From CSP1-5 sp964348275 (GTDB lineage: Bacteria; Methylomirabilota; Methylomirabilia; Methylomirabilales; CSP1-5): a DNA stretch of 64,000 nt. Position 1 is the stretch's first letter, and every line of letters begins with the position of its first letter. Made by a program: the position numbers and the translations under genes. Location: the NCBI GenBank assembly GCA_964348275.1, contig CAYGBT010000014.1, positions 1 to 64,000 of the forward strand. Direction: 5' to 3'. Positions 53,750-60,965 of this stretch are shown here, in pieces. The notes beneath the pieces were generated by a model that saw nothing but the letters and a program-made list of their open reading frames with translations, made no database searches and had not been told where the DNA came from.

Positions 53750-54766
53750 ATGATCATTGTGATGCAGGCCGGGGCCCCTGAAGAGCAGCTCCAGGAGGTC
53801 CTTCGACGCGTCGAAGAATTAGGATACCAGTCGCACATCATCCGGGGGACCATCCGCACCGTGGTCGGGGCCGTCGGCGATGAGCGGGGCAAGGCGAAGC
53901 TGCAGAGTCTCGAGGCGCTGGCGGGTGTTGAGAGCGTGGTCCCCATTCTGCAACCGTTCAAGCTGGCCAGCCGGGAGTTTCGCCCCCAAGAGACGGTCGT
54001 CAAGGTCGGGGAGATCGAGGTCGGCGCCGAGCGCCTCGCGCTCATCGCCGGACCGTGCGCGGTCGAGAGTGAGACGCAGATCCTCGAGTCGGCCCGCGCG
54101 GTCAAGGCGGCGGGAGCCACCATCCTCCGCGGTGGAGCGTTCAAGCCTCGCACGTCTCCGTATAGCTTTCAGGGACTGGGCGAGCACGGGCTCGAACTGC
54201 TCGCGCGCGCCCGGGAGGCGACCGGGCTCAAAATTGTCACCGAGGTCATCAACGATCGCGATGTGGAGCTGGTGGCGCAGTATACCGACATGCTTCAGGT
54301 GGGAGCGCGGAACATGCAGAACTTCGCCCTCCTGCACTCGGTCGGCGAGGCGCGCAAGCCGGTCCTCCTCAAGCGCGGTATGTCGGCCACGATCAAGGAC
54401 CTCTTGATGTCGGCCGAGTATATCCTCTCCCACGGAAACTACGACGTCATCCTCTGCGAGCGGGGCATCCGGACCTACGAGACCGCAACCCGCTTCACCT
54501 TGGACCTCAACGCCGTCCCGGTCCTCAACAAGCTCACCCACCTGCCGGTCATTGTGGACCCGAGCCACGGGACGGGCCACTGGGAGTATGTGACCGCTAT
54601 GGCGCGGGCCGGCATCGCCGCGGGTGCGGACGGCCTGATCGTCGAGGTCCACCCCAAGCCCGATGAAGCCCTGTCCGACGGGCTGCAGTCGCTCACGCCC
54701 GAGCGGTTCCAGGAACTGATGCGGCAGGTGGCACTGGTGGCCAAGGCCGTCGGCCGCACGTTGTAG
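53750..54766 (+). CDS. aroF: 3-deoxy-7-phosphoheptulonate synthase with N-terminal regulatory domain
   Basis: A 338-residue type I-beta DAHP synthase, catalysing the first shikimate step from PEP and erythrose 4-phosphate. Residues 1-70 are the ferredoxin-like domain of the Thermotoga type (MIIVMQAGAPEEQLQEVLRR), which binds aromatic amino acids for feedback inhibition. The barrel has LIAGPCAVESETQILESA, LRGGAFKPRTSPYSFQG, LQVGARNMQNFALL, LLKRGMSATIKDLL, LCERGIRTYET and PVIVDPSHGTGHW. Metal ligands Cys, His, Glu and Asp are in these blocks. It is monocistronic; the accessory region begins just after it. Confidence 0.95.
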   Translation: MIIVMQAGAPEEQLQEVLRRVEELGYQSHIIRGTIRTVVGAVGDERGKAKLQSLEALAGVESVVPILQPFKLASREFRPQETVVKVGEIEVGAERLALIAGPCAVESETQILESARAVKAAGATILRGGAFKPRTSPYSFQGLGEHGLELLARAREATGLKIVTEVINDRDVELVAQYTDMLQVGARNMQNFALLHSVGEARKPVLLKRGMSATIKDLLMSAEYILSHGNYDVILCERGIRTYETATRFTLDLNAVPVLNKLTHLPVIVDPSHGTGHWEYVTAMARAGIAAGADGLIVEVHPKPDEALSDGLQSLTPERFQELMRQVALVAKAVGRTL

Positions 54767-54922
54767 CCTGCCATGGCTTTGCGCTTCAGTCAGTAGCTAG
54801 ATTTGCACACCCGAACAGAAGCCGGCTTATAGGCCCACTCCGGCCATCTACCTTTCCTATTAAAGAGTTACACCCTCTTTGGCCCGCCTGCAAAAACACC
54901 AAAAAACCGGGGCACAGAATCT

Positions 54923-54996
54923 GGGCCCATAAGCACAGGCCACCCCCCGGTCTTACAAGCAGGGGGTCGGAGGTTCGAAACCTCTTTCGCCCACCA
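54923..54996 (+). tRNA. Degenerate tRNA-Val(TAC)-like sequence, probable integration-site relic
   Basis: The 3' half is tRNA-like: loop CTTACAA with anticodon TAC, T arm GGAGG-TTCGAAA-CCTCT, acceptor TTCGCCC, A73 and encoded CCA. The 5' half fails: GGGCCCA pairs only at five of seven acceptor positions, no D stem forms, and the anticodon stem CCGGT/GCAGG has an internal mismatch. This is what remains when an element uses a tRNA 3' end as attachment site. It is unlikely to be a working tRNA. Confidence 0.55.
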
Positions 54997-55010
54997 ATAA
55001 CAACAGATAG

Positions 55011-55112
55011 TTAAGGATACTGCGGTAAATCCACAACATGACTGGTGCCGGTTTTGGTGCCGGTTAAATTTTTTTGGTAGCGCCTCCAGGCGGACTGCAT
55101 GCAGGCTGGAGT
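55011..55112 (-). pseudogene. Possible C-terminal remnant of a tyrosine integrase
   Basis: On the minus strand a 33-codon frame ending at 55011 reads CMQSAWRRYQKNLTGTKTGT and then SHVVDLPQYP. Tails of the GTKxGT kind are common at the C-termini of tyrosine integrases lying next to their tRNA attachment site. No catalytic part remains. The direct repeat TGGTGCCGGTT x2 in the DNA encodes the GTKTGT portion. Confidence 0.35.
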
Positions 55113-55179
55113 TTACGCCCACGTGACGCCGGGGCATGTAAGGAGAGCCCGAGGGAGGTTACCGTGGGGGAAACAGTAG

Positions 55180-55185
55180 TATAAT
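55180..55185 (+). promoter_or_regulatory. -10 box TATAAT five bases before the ClpP-like start
   Basis: TAGTATAATG gives a perfect -10 with the extended TG-like context weak. The ATG at 55191 begins 5 nt after the box, so a normal start point would fall on the initiation codon and make a leaderless or nearly leaderless mRNA. A good -35 is not visible. Confidence 0.5.
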
Positions 55186-55190
55186 GTGAA

Positions 55191-55766
55191 ATGGAGATTG
55201 CCATGCAAAAACATCCTTTATATCTCAGCTTCTCAGCGGAAATAGATCAGAATACCTCCGAAAATCTCATGGGCGTGTTTGCCCAAAAATATAACGAAGG
55301 GGTCCGTGACTTTTACTTGCTCTTCTCGAGTTCCGGCGGCAACGTCATCAACGGCATCAACGTTTATAACTTTCTCCGCTCGTTGCCTATCAAGCTAACC
55401 ACCCACAATGTCGGCATTGTGGATTCAATTGCTAATGTGATCTTTCTTGCGGGCCAGACGCGGTATGCGGTGAAAAACTCTTCCTTTCTCTTCCACGGCG
55501 TGGGATTCAATATCCTGCAGCCGACCCGCCTGGAAGAGAAGAACGTGAAGGAGCACCTGGAAATGGTGCGGCGCGACCAGAAGTTGATCGCCAACATTAT
55601 CGCTGACCGCAGCAAGCTCTCCGTGGCTGATGTGGAGCAGATGTTTCTCGAAGCCAAGACCATGACCCCGGAGGAAGCTCAGGTCAAAGAGATCGTGGCC
55701 GAGGTGCGGGAGGCGAAGGTCCCGGAAGGGACGCAGGTGATGCAGTTTGTGTTTCAGAGGAAGTAA
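55191..55766 (+). CDS. ClpP-like serine protease
   Basis: A 191-residue protein with the crotonase-type fold of ClpP/SppA proteases. YLLFSSSGGNVINGINVYNF matches the oxyanion-loop region, GIVDSIANVIFLAGQ places a nucleophile at Ser79, and KNSSFLFHGVGFNI gives His102; the 23-residue spacing is close to ClpP. The acidic third residue is not obvious. Residues 145-170 (ADVEQMFLEAKTMTPEEAQV) resemble the ClpP handle end. ATG 55191 has no ribosome site and follows a -10 box; a second ATG at 55203 is possible. Not the housekeeping clpP: sequence is divergent and no clpX is near. It is the first island gene. Confidence 0.75.
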   Translation: MEIAMQKHPLYLSFSAEIDQNTSENLMGVFAQKYNEGVRDFYLLFSSSGGNVINGINVYNFLRSLPIKLTTHNVGIVDSIANVIFLAGQTRYAVKNSSFLFHGVGFNILQPTRLEEKNVKEHLEMVRRDQKLIANIIADRSKLSVADVEQMFLEAKTMTPEEAQVKEIVAEVREAKVPEGTQVMQFVFQRK

Positions 55767-55783
55767 TCGTAGAATGAAGCAAC

Positions 55784-56071
55784 ATGAAGCAGACAGGCTC
55801 TATCATCGCAATCATCGTTCTCCTTATCGTGGCCTACTTTCTGTTTTTTCAGGGAGACACGTGGCTCGGCCACTACTATCCCGATAGAACCGATCTTACC
55901 AAGAGTATCCGCAGCCCCGAATTCACCTCCCTAGAAGAATGCCGCGCGTGGGTGGAGAACCAGGTCCCGATCTATAACCTCACTCGGGAGGGGTATGATT
56001 ATGAATGTGGCAAGAACTGTCGATTCGAGAAGGATTACGGCATCTATGTATGTGCGGAGACTCTTCGATAA
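55784..56071 (+). CDS. Small single-pass exported protein with four cysteines
   Basis: A 95-residue protein: an N-terminal hydrophobic segment (SIIAIIVLLIVAYFLFFQG) and a polar domain with cysteines in LEECRAWVE, YDYECGKNCRFE and IYVCAE. Four cysteines suggest two disulfides outside the cytoplasm. No family recognised. It begins 17 bp after the ClpP-like gene and may share its transcript. Confidence 0.6.
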   Translation: MKQTGSIIAIIVLLIVAYFLFFQGDTWLGHYYPDRTDLTKSIRSPEFTSLEECRAWVENQVPIYNLTREGYDYECGKNCRFEKDYGIYVCAETLR

Positions 56072-56225
56072 GATGTCTTAGGCTGCCATCGGCTGTACGG
56101 AAGGAAGGAAAAAGGCCGGCATCTCGCCGCCCCCTGTTGTGGGGCAGGGTTCCTGATCACACCTCTTTTGAAAGGGCACTCCACACAGTGCTTTGGTGTC
56201 GGGGTTTTTGGCGTGAGGAGGCAGC

Positions 56226-56402
56226 ATGGCTGAGCGGATGGACAAGCGGGAGACGATCTCTTTGGAGGAACTCGTCGTTTCAAACGTCTACCAACTCGAG
56301 GCTTTAGTACTGCTTCTGGACGAAAAAGGGATTCTAACCGTGGAAGAACTCATTGAGAAGATCAAGCAACTACGGGCGGAGAAAGAAGCGAGGGCGGAAT
56401 AA
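56226..56402 (+). CDS. Small helical protein, 58 aa
   Basis: ATG 56226 follows GTGAGGAGGCAGC, a strong ribosome site. The product reads MAERMDKRETISLEELVVSN, then VYQLEALVLLLDEKGILTVE and a charged helical tail. The pattern EALxxLLxxKGIxTxEE recurs in short uncharacterised bacterial proteins; function unknown. The next gene starts 12 nt downstream, so the two are probably co-expressed. It is just too short for routine gene-length cut-offs. Confidence 0.7.
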   Translation: MAERMDKRETISLEELVVSNVYQLEALVLLLDEKGILTVEELIEKIKQLRAEKEARAE

Positions 56403-56414
56403 GGAGGGAGTGTC

Positions 56415-56651
56415 ATGGCGAAGAGACTGGCCGACCTGGGCAAGGCGGTGGAGGGGTTAATCGGCGGACGGAAGAAACTCGCCCAGGCCGAGCGGAAGGT
56501 CGTGAAGGCATTGAACCGCGCGCTCGGCAGGATCGGGTACAAAGTCGTCGCGAAGACCGAACCAGAAAGAGAGAGAATGCGCCGGGCCAGGAAGAAGGTG
56601 GCAGCCCGGAAGCGCCGACGCCGGAAGGCCAAGCGGCCCAAAGGCACTTAG
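56415..56651 (+). CDS. Small very basic protein
   Basis: A 78-residue protein with about one third Lys and Arg. The first 45 residues look helical (LADLGKAVEGLIGGRKKLAQ); the tail RARKKVAARKRRRRKAKRPK resembles histone H1-like or nucleic-acid-binding tails. GGAGGGAG precedes the ATG by 5-6 nt. No family assignment. Binding to DNA or RNA is inferred from charge alone. Confidence 0.65.
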   Translation: MAKRLADLGKAVEGLIGGRKKLAQAERKVVKALNRALGRIGYKVVAKTEPERERMRRARKKVAARKRRRRKAKRPKGT

Positions 56652-56779
56652 CCTATGTTGATGTGTTGAACTGAGGATGTCATTGAAGAAATGCTTGAGA
56701 AAAAAGGTAAAAAGAGTGAAGTTGAACCCATCGCCAATAGCCGGTGTGGATAAGCATGTGAGGCGGAGAGCTTAAAAGG

Positions 56780-57745
56780 ATGAAAGTAGACGATGCTGCG
56801 ACTGAGTTTCAGAGTTACCTCTTTTTCCTTCGTCACTTCTGTGAATTGATCTGGGCAGGACGTGCCCCTGATCGAGAACCGAGCCATCTTATCCAATGCC
56901 TCGTCGAAAACCAGACACCCCTCGTCGCACACTTAACCGAGATCCCTCCCAGTGAGGCACAAACCAGGGAACTTCGGAAATATATGTTCACGGCTTGGAA
57001 CTCCGAAGCTGTCGCTCGCCTATCGGCGGTGTTCGATTCTGATGTGCGGCAGTTTACGAATCAATGGAAACCTGTGCAGTCGTACTATGCGATCTACTTT
57101 TAGCTTGTGTCTTTGCAGTACGTGGTAACGGGCATGGTTTCCAAGCGCCACGAACCCACTCTTCGATTCGCAACACAGTCAATTCTTCCTTGGCTTCCGG
57201 TTCCTTGGTCGCTGCGTTTGGACTACGAAGCTAGAAGACTAGTCAAATTCCCTGATGGCACCTCGATGAGAGGGGACTCGGGGTGGAATTTAACGAACAA
57301 TGAGCCATACTTTCACGTTGCAAATTTCTTTAGAAGGACTGCCCAACGAAATCAGGTAGATAAATGGAGAGGGCACTACAAGGGCAAGGACAGACGAATC
57401 CCCAAGGGGCCACGCGCAGGGCGCCTCTACCGGATCGTTGATGTTCCCGTCGATCCAGTGTCTATTTTCGACGTTCTCTGGCGGTTCCGCCGATGGGCGA
57501 ATTATCAAGAGGCTGACACCATCATCCGAGGCGGGGAGTACGAACCGCACGCGGTAGAGTTTGACACCTGTTTCGATCTGATAATAGAGACCAGCGCCTC
57601 GGTTGTTGAACACGTCCTGTGTCGATACTTAGGACGCGATGCGATGCGCGAGCTGTACGAAAATTTTATCGATCTTACACATGGGCGGTTGGATTGCTCT
57701 GCGGTCGAGCGACGGCGAGACGTGATCTGCGCGATTATGCGGTGA
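56780..57745 (+). pseudogene. Gene of unknown function interrupted by an in-frame TAG
   Basis: One frame runs from ATG 56780 to TGA 57745, about 321 codons, broken only by TAG at 57101-57103. The first part (107 aa) ends KPVQSYYAIYF; after the stop the same frame goes on LVSLQYVVTGMVSKRHEPTL and stays gene-like for 212 codons with a GTG six bases after the stop. Codon use and tone are the same on both sides and neither part alone looks like a full protein. A nonsense mutation, a sequencing error, or two genes made from one are the choices. The family is unknown to me. GC is lower than in the core genome. Confidence 0.6.
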
Positions 57746-57818
57746 CCAACATATATACCGGTACTATGCCTGTTCCCGGCAACCTCTTGACAGCGGAACG
57801 ATCCGGGCGCCAAAGAGA

Positions 57819-57930
57819 AAGGGATCAAGTCTTTTGTTGAGAAATTTCTCCCTGTTAGGGCAAGCTCCCAGGATGGCCCGCCCGCTGCGGATCGAATACC
57901 CCGGTGCAGTTTTTCATCTCACCGGCAGCG
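57819..57930 (+). mobile_element. RAYT element fragment A
   Basis: GGGATCAAGTCTTTTGTTGA opens a 110-bp stretch nearly repeated at 62643. At 57873 an ATG begins MARPLRIEYPGAVFHLTGS, the N-terminus of a REP-associated tyrosine transposase like the intact one at 59956, but similarity ends after about 19 codons. It is a truncated relic. Confidence 0.8.
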
Positions 57931-58347
57931 CATCAGCCTCTTGACAGCCCGGTTCCAAGCAATCTAGCAGGCTACAGATCCTTTCGTCTTCTCCACCCGC
58001 CCGGTTTCCCGGTCCATCCCGTAAGCCGACCGCAGTTTGGGCTTGACAGGGTCCACGCCTTTTCGCTACTTAGTGACCACGGTCACACAATGAGCTGATT
58101 CTTGTCACCTTTCTCTGGAGCGGGGAGCTAGCAGTAGCTAGGGGCAGCGATGGACCCGGGGGGAGCATACTTCCCAGCCCACGTCTGGCACAAATATCGG
58201 CGCACCAGCCATTCGGGTCCCTTCGCGGGCGGAACACGGCCCGCAAGGAAATTGTGGTGATTATCAATCACAGAAGGATGTAGGAAGGGTCAGACGGACC
58301 AGAGATCGAGGAAGACGTTAGTCGTTAGCTTGGACGGAACGACTATA
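57931..58347. other. Non-coding stretch in the island
   Basis: About 420 bp after RAYT fragment A show no convincing gene or RNA. Short frames on both strands have no ribosome sites. A TATAAT at 58344 overlaps the start codon of the next gene. Confidence 0.5.
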
Positions 58348-59646
58348 ATGAAACAGATATTAACGGATTTCTCGAAATTCATGGAGCCGTGGATCCCACT
58401 TCTCCAATCTCTGGTATGGCCAATCGTCATCTTAGTGCTCCTCTACATTTTCAGAAAACAGGCCGGACAATTCCTTAGCACAATAATCCGCCAAATAGAA
58501 CGGGGTGCAGGACTAACCGTCGGACCCCACGGGATCACACTGGGCGAGATAAAGTCGCAAATTGAAGAGCAGCACAAGAAGATCGACAAGATTACCACCA
58601 GCATTGATAAATTAAGCAACAGCACCGAGAGCTCGATCGGTGCCCTCACGAGCTTTCTTATTACTTCCCCGCTTAATAACACAACCTACAGGAGGTACAT
58701 CGACGAACGGATCAAATCACGGAAGATGATCATCGTCGGCTGCAGTGAGTTTACCGAGCAGCGCCTTCTCTGCGGGATTGTCAGTACTCTCCTGACCAAA
58801 GAGGCCAAGTTTGACCAGGTGATTCCCAAATACAACTTCGGCGGGGCCGCGAAGAACTTTGTCGCGCTGGCGCGGGGAGAGATTGACATCTATCCGGTGT
58901 ACACATGGACTGGATTTGAAATGGCCTTTTCCTCTTTCCTACCTCTCATCGCTCCCTCTTTGATGCCGTTAGAGCCTCCCAAGGCAATTTCCGAGTTGAA
59001 CCAGGTATTCGAACAACCACCGTATCCACTCTCTTGGGTATGCTATCTGGGTTTCAACAATAACTGGGAACTTGTGATGCTGGCAGATGAAGCCGACAAA
59101 AAGGGCATCACAAAGATCTCCGACCTGAGAGACTGGAATGACAGACTCAGGCTAGGCTGCGAGCCGGAGTTCTTTGCGCGGACAAACGGTTATGGTGTGC
59201 TTCGGAATCCTAAACCCCTTGGCTATGGGGTCCGATTTGATGAAGTCAAATTCTACCGGCACAAAGATGTTTACAATGTCTTGTCCGGCGGAGAGGTCGA
59301 CATCATCGATGGGTTTACGACCGATCCACAGATTAACGCGCCCGTATACAGACGGTTAAAGGATGATGAATGTCACTTTGGCCTTTATCATGCCGCTGTG
59401 GTCGCTCGAACGGATCTTCTCGAAAACAATCCAGAGATTCGCGAACTTATAAATACTCTAGCCGGCCAGATTGAAGCGTCGGAGATGGGCCAAATGATTC
59501 AGGAGGCCGACCGTGCCGAAGAGGGCCGCGGTCACATTCGTGTGGTTGAGGGGATTGCGCTCGATTTTCTCCTTCGAAAGCGCCTTCTTACTACAACCAC
59601 GACCGGGAAACAGCAGGTCGAAATCGGTAAGCAACAGCAACCTTAA
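58348..59646 (+). CDS. Membrane-anchored OpuAC-like substrate-binding protein, ligand domain predicted cytoplasmic
   Basis: A 432-residue protein. Residues about 16-35 form one helix (WIPLLQSLVWPIVILVLLYI), followed by the basic FRKQAGQFLSTIIRQIERG and VGPHGITLG. A coiled coil covers about 66-95 (IKSQIEEQHKKIDKITTSID). From about 120 comes a glycine-betaine-type binding domain: MIIVGCSEFTEQRLLCGIV, ALARGEIDIYPVYTWTGFEM, LGFNNNWELVMLADEADKKG, ISDLRDWNDRLRLGCEPEFF and GGEVDIIDGFTTDPQI. There is no signal peptide or lipobox, and the positive-inside rule puts the binding domain in the cytoplasm. No ATPase or permease is near, so a sensor role is more likely than transport. ATG 58348 is preferred to TTG 58330. 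Confidence 0.75.
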   Translation: MKQILTDFSKFMEPWIPLLQSLVWPIVILVLLYIFRKQAGQFLSTIIRQIERGAGLTVGPHGITLGEIKSQIEEQHKKIDKITTSIDKLSNSTESSIGALTSFLITSPLNNTTYRRYIDERIKSRKMIIVGCSEFTEQRLLCGIVSTLLTKEAKFDQVIPKYNFGGAAKNFVALARGEIDIYPVYTWTGFEMAFSSFLPLIAPSLMPLEPPKAISELNQVFEQPPYPLSWVCYLGFNNNWELVMLADEADKKGITKISDLRDWNDRLRLGCEPEFFARTNGYGVLRNPKPLGYGVRFDEVKFYRHKDVYNVLSGGEVDIIDGFTTDPQINAPVYRRLKDDECHFGLYHAAVVARTDLLENNPEIRELINTLAGQIEASEMGQMIQEADRAEEGRGHIRVVEGIALDFLLRKRLLTTTTTGKQQVEIGKQQQP

Positions 59647-59736
59647 AACCAATACGTATAGTTTAGCTTAAACTCGCCGGACTCACTTTGGGGGACAAGA
59701 AAGGCACCTCCAGGCGACCGTGCGGGCACTCAGTTA

Positions 59737-59888
59737 GGGGGTCAGGTCTTGAATCTTGATATTTCTACAGGCGCGAGGAGACAACGACGGAACAAGTACC
59801 CGCGGTCACACCGGAAGTGTCTCGGGGGCGGCGGGGGCAACCTCGGCGCCCTTCGTTTTTTTGGCGTCAGGAAATGCGGTATGATGAG
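59737..59888. repeat. 150-bp duplicated module, copy 1
   Basis: From GGTCAGGTCTTGAATCTTGA to GGTATGATGAGC this segment matches 61824-61976 at roughly three bases in four, with identical blocks CACACCGGAAGTGTCT, CTCGGCGCCCTTCGTTTTT and GCGTCAGGAAATG. The GC stem ending in GCGCCC followed by a T run looks like a terminator, and GGTATGAT like a -10. The copy lies directly before the RAYT element. Confidence 0.8.
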
Positions 59889-59955
59889 CAGATAGGGGGT
59901 CAAAGATAGGGGGTCAGGTCTTGCAATCCCACACCGCCCCTGCTACCCTTCTCCC

Positions 59956-60795
59956 ATGGCTCGCCCGCTTCGCCCCCAATATCCGGGGGCCGTGTATCAT
60001 CTCACTACGCGCGGCAACGCCCGGCAAAGGATCTTTCGGGACGATACCGACCGGGAGGTCTTCTTCCATACGCTCGCCCAGGTGATCGCCCGCTACGGGT
60101 GGCTCTGCCACGCCTACTGCCTGATGGAGAACCACTACCACCTGCTGGTCGAAACCCTCCGGCCGAACCTGGCCCTCGGGATGCGCCAGCTCAACGGCGT
60201 CTACACCCAAGCCTTTAACCGGCGACACCGGCGGGTGGGCCATCTCTTCCAGGGGCGCTATAAGGCGATTGTCGTGGAAAAGGAGGCGCATCTCCTCGAA
60301 CTCTGCCGCTACGTCGTGCTGAATCCGATCCGGGCACGGGTCAAGAAGGCGGTCGGGGCCTGGCGCTGGAGCAGTTATCGGGCCACGGCCGGGCTCGCCC
60401 CGGTCCCCCCCTGCCTCACGGTGGATTGGGTCTTGGGGCAGTTTAGCCCCAGACGACCGCAGGCGCAGGTCCGGTACCGGCGCTTTGTCCGAAACGGGCT
60501 CGGCCAGCAGCCGTGGCAGCAACTCACGGGGCAGATCTATCTGGGCACCGAGCCGTTTATCAAGCGCCACACGAAGGGCCTGGACCGCCTCAAAGAGGTC
60601 CCCCGGGCCCACTGGAGACCGGTGCGGCCGCGGCTCGCGCAGCTCTTTCGCGCGGGGGGCCAGACCGCGATTGCGAGCGCCTACCGGGAGTACGGGTATC
60701 GCCTGCACGAGATCGCCGATCATCTGGGGGTGCACTACGCGACGGTGAGTCGGCGGTTGCGCCAACTCGAGCGGACGAAGCGGGGTATTGTGTGA
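59956..60795 (+). CDS. REP-associated tyrosine transposase (Y1/HUH)
   Basis: A 279-residue IS200/IS605-related transposase. The HUH-type pair is in YCLMENHYHLLVE (His60, His62), and Tyr119 in LCRYVVLNPIRARV is the likely nucleophile. RRHRRVGHLFQGRYKAIVV is the family signature. Beyond about residue 200 there is a C-terminal extension with a helix-turn-helix (RLHEIADHLGVHYATVSRRL). It nicks single-stranded DNA at REP hairpins. The ATG opens MARPLRPQYPGAVYHLTTRG, the same N-terminus as the two fragments nearby. All key residues look intact. Confidence 0.92.
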   Translation: MARPLRPQYPGAVYHLTTRGNARQRIFRDDTDREVFFHTLAQVIARYGWLCHAYCLMENHYHLLVETLRPNLALGMRQLNGVYTQAFNRRHRRVGHLFQGRYKAIVVEKEAHLLELCRYVVLNPIRARVKKAVGAWRWSSYRATAGLAPVPPCLTVDWVLGQFSPRRPQAQVRYRRFVRNGLGQQPWQQLTGQIYLGTEPFIKRHTKGLDRLKEVPRAHWRPVRPRLAQLFRAGGQTAIASAYREYGYRLHEIADHLGVHYATVSRRLRQLERTKRGIV

Positions 60796-60965
60796 TTGCA
60801 AGACCTGACCCCATTTTTTCCTGCTGNNNNNNNNNNNNNNNNNNNNNNNNNNNNNNNNNNNNNNNNNNNNNNNNNNNNNNNNNNNNNNNNNNNNNNNNNN
60901 NNNNNNNNNNNNNNNNNNNNNNNNNNTTGTGTGATTGCAAGACCTGACCCCATTTTTTCCTGCTG
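60788..60965. other. Assembly gap (100 N) with identical 39-bp flanks
   Basis: Positions 60827-60926 are exactly 100 N, the usual filler for unknown size. The 39 bases before it (60788-60826) and after it (60927-60965) are identical, TTGTGTGATTGCAAGACCTG onward. The first copy contains the transposase stop codon. Two contigs probably ended in the same sequence and were joined without merging. Confidence 0.95.

Noticed and set aside
54868..55137. Minus-strand frame containing WWAKEVSNLRPPACKTG
   Set aside because: This peptide type is the well-known spurious translation of the antisense of a tRNA; it lies over the tRNA-Val-like sequence.
56780..57745. TAG readthrough as pyrrolysine
   Set aside because: Nothing links this gene to methylamine enzymes and no pyl genes are in the window; a nonsense change or error is simpler.
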